Shown here piece by piece: positions 22,171 to 35,937 of a stretch of DNA of 35,937 nt. Each line of letters begins with the position of its first letter. Position 1 is the first letter of the stretch. Source of the stretch: Entrophospora sp. SA101 (taxonomy: Eukaryota; Glomeromycota; Glomeromycetes; Entrophosporales; Entrophosporaceae); the NCBI GenBank assembly GCA_958430865.1, contig CAUDNR010003101.1, forward strand, positions 7,949 through 43,885. Direction: 5' to 3'. The translations under genes and the position numbers were made by a program. The notes beneath the pieces are model-generated. The model had not been told where the DNA came from and made no database searches. It saw nothing but the letters and a program-made list of their open reading frames with translations.

Positions 22171-23819
22171 TTAGTTGATAGCTGGTGGTTTTATATTTAA
22201 TAGTGGATATAATTTGTCTCTAACTTTTTTTATTTCTGGTATTGAATCATTCCTATTTATAATAATCAAATTAGTTATAAATAAATAGTATAAATTGTAT
22301 AAAATTTTAAATCATAAAATACCAATCAGTATTAGTTAATATATCTTCAATTTGTAACATTTGTTCAGATTCTTCATTTTCAGCTGCTGAAGTAATTGTT
22401 AAGTATAATTGATCTGCTGTTGATCGTCTTATCTTTATATCATACATATATATAGACACAGGTATTAAAATGTCATCTTTAATAATTTTAATGATGATAT
22501 AAATAAATTTTTTTTAGATCACCTTTGGAAATGGATGGATTAAAAGTGAAAGTAATTGAAATAATGCTCTATTTTTCACTGAACCGCTTAATGTAGTCAT
22601 ACCACAAAATCTAAAATTAAATTTTTTAACAATAAAAGGATATACATTTAATATATATATATATATATATATAATTATAATTATAAATAATATTTTTTAA
22701 ACTTACACATGCATACAAGCCGTTAATTTTCTAATATCTTTGGTTTTTGTGCATATTTTCTTTGTGCACTCAAATAATTCCATGAAACTGGATCATTAAA
22801 CTGGATCATTAATAAAATATTCATATTTTCTTGAGATAAATGATAATACAATAATCATACCTAAAATTATTTTGATCAATTTTTTGTAATATACCAGCCT
22901 CAAATAATAAATCTATAACTTCTAATAAAGGTATCACAATTCTATCCTGCTTTTCACATTTAATAAATATTTCAAGTAGTGTGTTATAAAATTCTATTAA
23001 TGATAATGATTTATTTTCCAGTATTAAATTTATTGAATCATCATCATCATCATCGCCACCATCACTGTCATCATTATTATTATTATCATTATCATTATTA
23101 CAATCATCCAAAGATATTGGAAGTTGATTTGCATATTCTACCAATGTGCTGCCTGAATATCTTATCTAGATTAATTGAAGATTGATCAATAAAAAAAAAC
23201 TCAAAATGACAAATACTGTTAAATCAAAAAATATCTTACCAAAGATTCTGTTAATCCGCCTGCAGCAATCACTAAGCCTGTTAATAAATCAAATCTATAT
23301 TCAGGTAATATTAATAATTTTATTAATCTTGGATATAACTCAGATGGTTTAATCCAATGAATTTCTTTGTCTCTAAAAAAAAAAAAACAATTTAATTATA
23401 TTTTAAAATCAACTTACAAACATGTATATAATTATTACATTACCTTGGCAAAATTTTTTGCAATATTTCTCTCCCTGGTACATCAAATAAAAATTTTTCT
23501 TCTCCATCAATGACTATTTTTTTATATAATAAATTAAGCAAAACTTTTCCTGCACAAGATCTAATTTTATCAATTCTTTCAACACTTTGTTTCAATAAAC
23601 TTGAAAAAACATTTTTAGATAAGTCATTTGTCCACCAAGGTTTACAGTTCATGCCTTTAAAATCTAATTTTTGTATCAATGGACAAAATTCCATAAATCC
23701 ATTCATGCATGCTTCACGTATCCATGACCCTATGTCACCACGTGAATCAGCACTATAATCTTCCAATCCCATAAAATATGTATCAACAATTTTATGAAAA
23801 ATATGTTCAGAAGCAACTA
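22171..23819 (-). pseudogene. TBCD C-terminal fragment (second copy)
   Basis: Encodes the same C-terminal exons as the right-hand gene: MGLEDYSADSRGDIGSWIRE at 23772, the Asp-rich exon at 22821-23144 (NDNDNNNNDDSDGGDDDDDD), and the end KVRDKLYPLLNIKPPAIN with TAA at 22171. The open frames are intact, but at 23819 the sequence switches to VPS41, so about two thirds of TBCD and any TBCD promoter are absent. It could be transcribed only from a foreign promoter. Its perfect identity to the other copy means selection cannot be judged. Confidence 0.9.
22651..22673. repeat. (AT)n microsatellite, left copy
   Basis: About 11 AT units in an intron of the TBCD C-terminal fragment; same length at 27651-27673. 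Confidence 0.9.
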
Positions 23820-26800
23820 TTTAAAAATTTTTTATATCATCAAGGTTCCAAACAGATTTTATTGTATGTGGTATTGCACCATTCAAAGATATGATTGTAC
23901 TATTGGCATATATAACTGATGATATTACAAATAACCCTGATTCAAATGATACACAACAATATAAACGTCCTGTGAGTAATACTTAACATTCATTACTTTT
24001 ATAAAAAAATTTAGCAATCTGATATTAATAATTGTTATTGTTAGCATGCCAAACGTCCTGAAATAAGGATTATTAATGCATTTAATGAAGAGATATCAAC
24101 AGATGTTTTGTCACTTCATGGATACCAACACTATCAAGCAAACGATTATACTCTTGACTATTTTCCTGAAGAAGATATGTTTTATATTGTTAGTCCAAAA
24201 GATCTTGTTTTGTCGAAACCTCGAGATTTGGATGATCATATATGTTGGCTTCTTGAACGGTCCAGATATGAAGAAGCTTTGACATCTTTGCAAGAAGCTC
24301 AAGTATGGGGTGGTAGTAAAGTTTATGACTTTACTGATATTGGTGAAAAATATTTGTCGTATTTAATAGAAGAACAAGGTATTTATTTCATATTCCCTCA
24401 TAATAATAAGTTAAATGAGCAATATATTTATTTCAATTCTGGTTTATATATAATTATAGAGGATTTTTCAAAGGCAGCAGAAAATTGTACTAGGATTCTT
24501 AAGAAAGATGCTGACTTATGGGAGAAATGGGTTTTTATTTTTGCTAAATTAAGACAATTACAAGTAAGATGATGATTATTATAAAGATTACTTTCTAATT
24601 TATAGTCATTTAATCATCTAATCATTTACTATTTAGGAAATTACACCATTTATACCATTTAAAGATCCTCAATTAAGCAGCACCGTATATGAAATGATTT
24701 TAGCTCACTTTTTAAATTATGATCATCAGGTTTATAAGTGTTTTTCAATTATATATTATATCAACATTTATTCTTTATCTTTATCTTTATATATCCTAAT
24801 TTCAATGAATCAATGAATGTAAATTATAGGCACTTTGTGACACTATAATGAGTTGGCCATCATCAATTTATAATATTCAAAGTGTAATTTTACTTATTGA
24901 AAATAACTTGGAAAAAGAACCCGAGAATAATGTTTTAATGGAATGTTTAGCAGAATTGTAAGTGGTGTATTTTATTTTGAGAAAAAATTGATTTGATTAT
25001 TTCATAAAATTTAATTTTTTAAAATTTTTATAATCTTAGATATGCATACAATCATGAACCTGATAAAGCACTTGAATACAATCTTAGATTACTCAGACCA
25101 AATGTTTTTGATTTAATTATAGAATATAATTTATTTCCTGCAGTTCAAGAAAAGGTAATTCTTCTAATGAAGTTTGATCAACATTTATTAGCTGAAGCTA
25201 AAAAAAAAGCAAATGAAGAAGATGAAATGAAGAATGAGTTGAATACTACAAAAAATAATAAGTCTAATGCTGGACTTTTGACTAAAGCAACTGATGGACC
25301 GGCTGTTCGATTATTAGTTGAGAATACTCATGATGTTCCAGTATGTATATAATGCATGTCTTTAAATGATGAATAAATATAATTTTGATGTTGAATAATT
25401 TTAATGGCAATAGATTAGAAATGTTGTTCAACGTTTAAGATCACATAAAGACTTTCTACATATTTATTTGGATGCATTGTTTCTTCATGATCACCATGCA
25501 GGATATGAATTCCATAATGAACAGGTTTGATATTCACATTATATATACGTGTGTGTGTAAGAGCTTTTAATATAATTAATGCTTTTTTTTTAATAGGTAG
25601 AATTATATGCAGAATATGATTATCCTAGATTGATAGATTTTCTGCGCTCTAGCAATTATTATTCACTGGAAGAGGTGCTATTATTAATATTAATATAACA
25701 AAATACTTTACTTTTAATTATATTTTATAATTAAAGAATTAATTTGCTCATTCATTTACATGTTGATACATACATATATATATATACAGGCATTTAAAAT
25801 ATGTGAACAGAGGGATTTAGTACCCGAGATGGTATATATTCTTGGAAGACTGGGAAATAATAAAAAAGCTCTTATGTTAATTATAGAAAGACTACAAGAT
25901 GTTCAAAGAGTATGATTTCAATATCATTATTTTTTTGCAATATATATGCATATAGATTTTTATGTTTTTATATTATTCTTAAATTTCAGGCAATAGATTT
26001 TGCTAAAGAACAAGATGATAAGATACTTTGGGAGGATTTGTTGAGATATTCTTTGGACAAACCAAGTTAGTTTAAATTGAACATACTTATGTTCCACTGA
26101 AAAAATTTTGATTTTGTTAATATAAATTAATATTATTGTTGTGTTGTTGTTGTCAAATAGGATTTATTATTGGATTGTTGGAAAATCTTGGTGGGACAAG
26201 TATTGATCCAATTAGTTTGATAAATAGAATTCCTGATAGATTGGAAATCCCAGGATTGAAAGATGCCTTGATAAAAGTTCTTCAAGATTTTAATTTACAG
26301 GTGTATATATATATGTGTATAATTTTTTTTAAAAAAGTCATCATTATATTAAAATATTTTTATTTATTTAGGCATCATTACGAGAAGGATGTCAAAGAAT
26401 TTTGGTTAATGACAGTGTTTCGATGGCTAATCAACTTCACAAAGCACAGAAACGTGGAATTTCAATTGAAGGTTATTAGATGAGGTTTTTCCTCCATATT
26501 AATTAAGAATATATGTAAGAAACTGATGTGAGAATATAATAATTTATTTCATTTGATTATTTTCAATTTTAGAAAATTTACCATGTTCTATTTGTTCAGC
26601 ACCAATAATTTCTGATTGTAAGTTTATTTTTATAAATTCTATTTAATTAATATTATTTTTATTTTTATTGAACCAATTTTTATTTATCTAAAAATAAAAA
26701 AACACTACCCATCGACTTTAATACAGCAACAATTATATTTTCTGTCAACACACTTATCATGAATAATGTCTATTCAACAATGAAAATTTGACAACACTGC

Positions 26801-27006
26801 AAGATAGTATTAACAAACTTACCCTCAACAACAAAGGAGTAGGCTCAAAAGTTAGACATAATACTATAATAAGAGATCAGAGTAATTGACCTCAATGTCC
26901 CATATGTAACAACGATGCACATCATAATCATAATAATAAATCAAAAATCAAAATGCAGTCTCTTCTCCAAGAGGATACATTAACAGTTGTAGTCAACAAA
27001 ATTTAA
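23820..27006 (+). pseudogene. VPS41: VPS41 (HOPS subunit) lacking its N-terminal half
   Basis: Vps41 is a subunit of the HOPS tether acting in endosome/vacuole fusion and AP-3 traffic. The first recognisable residues are SRFQTDFIVCGIAPFKDMIV (about 23845), the end of the N-terminal beta-propeller; everything before is missing and is replaced by the TBCD tail. Following exons are well conserved: PEIRIINAFNEEISTDVLSL, YIVSPKDLVLSKPRDLDDHI, ICWLLERSRYEEAL, then clathrin-repeat exons (DFSKAAENCTRILKKDADLW, YAYNHEPDKALEYNLRLLRP, AFKICEQRDLVPEMVYILGR, AIDFAKEQDDKILWEDLLRY). REGCQRILVNDSVSMANQLH precedes the C-terminal RING-H2: CSIC, then FCQHTYHE, stop TAA (26764), C, and later a second stop TGA (26887) just before PQCPICNN. 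The metal-ligand order is otherwise complete. Both ends are thus damaged, while the middle (about a dozen exons) looks intact. It may be a truncated gene or an assembly chimera. Confidence 0.88.
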
Positions 27007-27049
27007 GAGATGACGATGGTATGTCACCAATGGTCACATTATGATTATA

Positions 27050-27074
27050 ATTAACTTCGAAGTTTGAAGTTAAT
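27050..27074. repeat. Hairpin between convergent VPS41 and TBCD tails
   Basis: Perfect 9-bp stem ATTAACTTC / GAAGTTAAT with a 7-base loop, in the 164-bp space between the VPS41 frame end (27006) and the TBCD stop (27171). It would be transcribed in both 3' UTRs; a role in 3'-end formation is only a guess. Confidence 0.5.
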
Positions 27075-27170
27075 CTTAATTGAAAGAAAATTTTTTTATT
27101 TATATTTATATTTATGTAATTATTTTTTTTTTGTACTAATGAAAATAAACCAACAAAAAATGATTAACGT

Positions 27171-32506
<5,336 letters not shown>

Positions 32507-33420
32507 TTTGTAAAATCGTAAAGATTGAAAGTTCGATAACAAAGATCGTCAATTATATTACCAAGAATAAGCGTGGTTGAATTCTCTCATTGGCAGTTTA
32601 ATCTATATTGTGAAAAAATTGGACACAAGAAATACTTTTAAAGAACAAGTTGTGTTTTATACCAAAAGCAAATTTTTTTATTAAATTTTACTATTACTTT
32701 TATAAGATCTATTATTATTCTCTCTTGATTATTAAATGTTAACCATATTCCTAAAAGAACAATTCATAAAAATTTGTTTTGCAAAATGCTACTGTGCGTG
32801 TCCTTAATAACCCCACTCTAAAGCAGCAGAATGGCTTTTGCATGGGAAATTAACAGAATACCACACCGAATGCATCTTATAGATGGTAAAATTGATAATA
32901 AATAATAAGTTGGATTTGGCCTAATTCAGACAAAAATTTCGGCCCTTTTTTTCTATAAAATTTCTTACATGTTGAACTAGCCAGATAATAAATAGCAAAA
33001 AGTTTTTTATTTCTTTTATTTAAATGATAAAATAGTTGACATTTAGCATTCCAGTTTCAGTTAGTTGTTGCAATGTAAATGGTATAATGAAGTTTTAATT
33101 AATAGTTTGCTAAAATGTGTGTCTAAAGTCAAAAATTGCTATAATGAAGTCATAAATTTCTATCATTTATCCATTTTAGTAATCAGAGAAAACCTTAACT
33201 GAAATTGGTTTTTGGTTTTAATGTTTAATCTGACAAAAACTTATCAATTAATAATCATTACAAGCTTTTATGCAATAGTGAATAGTATAGATAGCAAAAA
33301 CATTTCCTATTTCATGGCATTGATAGAGTAGCCTAATAAATTGATCAAGTAGTCTACAAAAATGTATAAATAGACCTCTAAAAAATTGACATTTGCCAGT
33401 CCTGCAAATCAAATTTTTTA
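32507..33420. other. Intergenic upstream of TBCD
   Basis: AT-rich sequence holding the TBCD 5' flank. No gene was found. The phrase GGTATAATGAAGTTTTAATT and the similar GCTATAATGAAGTCATAAAT (about 33080 and 33140) hint at a short imperfect direct repeat. Near 32930 ACAAAAATTTCGGCCC resembles a Tc1-like end. Confidence 0.4.
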
Positions 33421-34245
33421 TTGCTATTTTTTTTATATTACAAGAAAAACCTGATGTTGCAAATTAAATCAATTCAAGCAGAACATGAACATATGATATT
33501 GTTCTTCTCAGGATTCACTGAGGATAGCATTAGTAGCACAGGAAGACATGCATACAATAAAGAAATTCTATGGTCAGTTGTTGATGAAGCATTTGATCCT
33601 ACAGAACATGAATTTTTTAAAAATGCAAAGGAAATGAATCAATCTGGTTTTGTAAATATGTTTGAATGTTATGAAATAGGAATAGGCTGTTCATCAACAG
33701 CAACAGCACCAGTATCTATGATCACCACACAACCAGTATATTATTTTCATAATTACACCTGTAATAATAATTTGTGGCATGCTGCAACAAAACCAGACAA
33801 AGTGAACATTGGTATTACCAAGAATTACAGGGATAAAAATTTAGCAATGTGATTATTAAAATCTCTCATTTGTTATATGTTTTTTTTAATATTAAGTAAT
33901 ATATAGAATTACTTCTATATAAAAATAATTAATAAGAAATTAATTTATATCAGATCTACTATGGAACCCAAGAATTATAGTACTATCAGAAGTATTTTAA
34001 AAAAGGAACAAGGTGAAAAAATTGCTCCTGTATTTTCAAAACAAATGATACTCAGACATTGGAAGCTTATCTAAGGAAAGAAAATATTACCTATGAAATT
34101 TAAAGAAAAATAATAAACATTAAGAAAAGAAAAGCAGGATGAAAGTGTGCTTTTGTCCAACAAAAGCAAAAATCCTTAGAAGGAAAATAATTTACTATCT
34201 AAGGTTTAATCATGAACATATGTATATATCAGAAAGAATAACATT

Positions 34246-34286
34246 GTCACTGATTAAATTTGGGAGAGCATATTTTAATTGCAGCA
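34246..34286 (+). repeat. Dispersed repeat fragment (GGGAGAGC family)
   Basis: TGTCACTGATTAAATTTGGG followed by AGAGCATATTTTAATTG matches the head of the repeat at 17846-17886 (opposite strand) with a few substitutions. It lies just left of the MITE-like element. Confidence 0.6.
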
Positions 34287-34313
34287 CATTTGGACAGGGG
34301 AAGTTGTACAAAT

Positions 34314-34483
34314 AGGCTTATCCTATTTTACCTCGCCAGGTGGATATTTACCTGGTGATAATCATGGATAATCACAGTGAATGTAGTGAATGTTCCAGAT
34401 GATTTTAGCGAATTTTCTATCAGAATTTGTCCAGCCTAGGTTTAACCTATTCCACCATGGTCCAGGTAAAATAGGATAAGCCT
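34314..34483. mobile_element. 170-bp MITE-like element with perfect 20-bp TIRs
   Basis: Left end AGGCTTATCCTATTTTACCT (34314-34333) and right end AGGTAAAATAGGATAAGCCT (34464-34483) are exact reverse complements. Just inside the left end, CCAGGT and ACCTGG form a second inverted pair around an AT-rich loop (about 34337-34356). It has no coding capacity. Target duplication is unclear: the flanks ACAAAT and CCTAGA do not match. It is GC-richer than its surroundings and lies inside the decayed DDE-like gene. Confidence 0.8.
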
Positions 34484-35565
34484 CCTAGAGTTGGAGAAAA
34501 CAAAAGTTAAGAATAATCAACAGGTTAGTGAGAAATTTTTTTTTTCAAGAAAAAAAAAGAAAATTTGAATTTCAAGATTTTTAAATTATTCAAATAAAAT
34601 ATTATTAGAAAATTTTGATTGATGAACTTGAATTATCCCAACGTCACTTAAAATTTGAATATGGAAAAGAATTAAAAATTGATACATTAGGGAATTCTTA
34701 CCATGTGGATTGTATTCAACCTTGTCTACCTTATGCATTTGGACAATGCTCACAATTACATCCAGAGACCTGTGCCAAATGTGAAAATCTAGAAAATTTA
34801 TTTGCAAAACTAGTAACATTGTTACCTGAAGAAATAACTACTTTATTAGAAAATTGTAAGAAATTGCAATGTTATTGGTCACATCAAGCAAGAAAAACTT
34901 ACCTGAATGCTCAATTCAATGCAGCAATACTAACTTTGGATAAAGATGGAGCAATTGTTGTTGTAGATTATAAAATGAAAGTGTTGCCAAAATCTGCACA
35001 TGAAGTAAAGTCTGAATTTTTTGAAAAAAAGGGTGGACATTACGTACTATGTTAACATATACAAAAGATGATGCTGATAAAATAAATATAAAAGCATTTG
35101 ACCATTGGTCCTCTGATACAATCCAAGATGCTTTGTTTACAGCATCTGCTTTTGATGCTGTTTTCAATACACTAAAAACAAAATCATCTTGGATTAAGGT
35201 ATTATCTGATAATGGTGCTCATTACCATTGTTTTGAACTTATGACAATAATCAATCATTGGAAAGAATGGTATAATGTAGAAGTACATCAGTGGATTTTT
35301 TTGGAACCAGGAGAAGCAAAAACAACAATTGACTCACATCATGCACAAGTATTTAAAAAAAAATTTTTCTTAAAATTCACTTTACCTTTGGTGATATCAT
35401 ATCATAAAATTATTTTATAGGTTTCCCATGCCATAAAATGATATGTGAGATTGGGTTATGATGTAACAGAAGGTGAAGATATCATAACTGCAGTGAACCA
35501 AATAGAAGTTCTGAGAAGAAGAAAAATCAACATTACCTGGAATATCAAATTGGTATGAATTTTGG

Positions 35566-35730
35566 TTAAAGCTCCTAATGGTTTGGTTCGAACTGGTTTT
35601 ATGGGTAAACCAAAACTGAACCAAAATCTTCAGTTTATAAACTGAACTGAACCGAACTTTCAGTTTATAGACCAAAACCGAACCAAATTTCTTGCATAAA
35701 ACTGAAACCGAACCGAATTTCTTTTTTTAA
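35566..35730. repeat. AACCGAACC dispersed repeat
   Basis: Repeated AAACTGAACCGAA, AACCGAACC and TTCAGTTTATA words, some inverted (TTCAGTTTATAAACTGAA is a near-perfect palindrome around 35629-35646). It opens with AAAGCTCCTAATGGTTTGGT, matching the opening of the 16085 element. Confidence 0.6.
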
Positions 35731-35887
35731 ACCAATAAAAATTTAAATTTGATAATGTTATCGGAATTAGAAATTCATTGGCTGAAATTCTTTAATCTAT
35801 TTTGTATAGATTTCACATTTCAAGAGCTAAGAGCTATTTTGGGATTAAATCATTGAATCGCAATTACACAAAGAAGTTTAGTAATAG

Positions 35888-35937
35888 CCTATTCATCCTG
35901 ATCCACATAATTGAAATTTCTTTGTTATCATCAATTA
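35888..35937 (-). repeat. Dispersed repeat fragment at window end
   Basis: CCTATTCATCCTGATCCACA ... TTGTTATCATCAATTA matches 17806-17856 (CCTATTCATTCTGATCCACG ... TTGTTATCACCAATTA) and is cut by the window edge. It is the tail portion of the GGGAGAGC family. Confidence 0.6.

Larger units (their letters stand above)
21611..23819. repeat. Left copy of 2.2-kb identical duplication
   Basis: Appears identical to 26611-28819, offset exactly 5,000 bp, including an (AT)n run, a 12-A homopolymer and all exons and introns of the TBCD C-terminus. Compared by eye. Identity stops at 23819/28819, at a TBCD exon-intron border. Confidence 0.93.
33421..35560 (+). pseudogene. Decayed DDE-like repeat-family gene
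   Basis: Pieces in order: 33421-33852 (EHMILFFSGFTEDSISSTGR ... PVYYFHNYTCNNNLWHAATK), 33961-34073 (MEPKNYSTIRSILKKEQGEK, then IFSKQMILRHWK-like), and 34600-35560. The last part has a Cys/His cluster (CIQPCLPYAFGQCSQLHPET then CAKC), YWSHQARKTYLNAQF, and three acidic motifs spaced like an RNase H-fold core: AIVVVDYKMKVLPKSA, KVLSDNGAHYH and LEPGEAKTTIDSHHAQ. A one-base loss in an A-run (35024-35030) shifts the frame before GWTLRTMLTYTKDD. After DSHHAQ a GT-AG intron (about 35350-35420) joins to VSHAIK, stop TGA, YVRLGYDVTEGEDI. I recall similar proteins being numerous in Rhizophagus genomes, but no function is established. Assignment as a DDE-type transposase or domesticated relative is an inference; linking the first two pieces to the third is tentative. 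Confidence 0.6.

Noticed and set aside
22979..23185. His/Tyr-rich plus-strand frame (and its twin at 27979)
   Set aside because: Antisense to the Asp/Asn-rich exon of TBCD; the His run comes from CATCAT complementing GATGAT.

Overview
The window looks like nuclear DNA of an early-diverging, very AT-rich fungus. The best guess is an arbuscular mycorrhizal fungus (Glomeromycotina, Rhizophagus-like). This rests on short GT-AG introns (about 60-110 nt) cutting most genes into many exons, conserved eukaryotic housekeeping genes, Asn/Lys/Ile-rich proteins, abundant decayed Tc1/mariner relics, and a DDE-like repeat protein that I associate from memory with Rhizophagus. The lineage is inferred; the eukaryotic nuclear nature is certain.

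Layout. 1-2.5 kb: AT-rich repeat debris with a frameshifted coiled-coil gene relic and pogo-like transposon ends. 2.5-10.6 kb (+): the proteasome activator BLM10/PA200, apparently complete and ending in the HbYX tail Y-Y-A. 10.7-11.8 kb (+): an RPUSD1-type RNA pseudouridine synthase in five exons. 12.2-13.0 kb (-): cytosolic ribosomal protein eL18, whose first coding exon is just the ATG. 13.0-14.5 kb: relics including a CCHC zinc knuckle. 14.5-15.3 kb (-): the mitochondrial Hsp70-escort zinc protein Zim17/DNLZ. 15.3-17.9 kb: repeats, a broken Tc1 transposase and a candidate solo LTR.

17.9-32.5 kb is a rearranged region built from two convergent genes, VPS41 (+) and tubulin-folding cofactor D (TBCD, -). 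The rightmost TBCD (27.2-32.5 kb) is near complete. To its left lie a VPS41 lacking its N-terminal half, a second VPS41-tail/TBCD-C-terminus block, and a third, clearly degenerate TBCD central block next to a 10-N assembly gap. A 2.2-kb part of the second block appears base-for-base identical to the rightmost copy at an offset of exactly 5,000 bp, yet it abuts visibly diverged flanks. This is either a very recent duplication or gene conversion, or an assembly artefact. A 1.08-kb internally deleted Tc1 element with about 265-bp terminal inverted repeats sits between the blocks.

32.5-35.9 kb holds a decayed, spliced DDE-like gene with a 170-bp MITE-like element inside it, plus dispersed repeats.

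The intact genes form no operon-like unit. They are unrelated housekeeping functions: proteasome activation, RNA modification, ribosome, mitochondrial chaperone, tubulin folding and vacuolar sorting. The noteworthy biology is the VPS41/TBCD rearrangement, the mobile-element derivatives and the DDE-like family. I found no CRISPR array, tRNA, rRNA or defence system.
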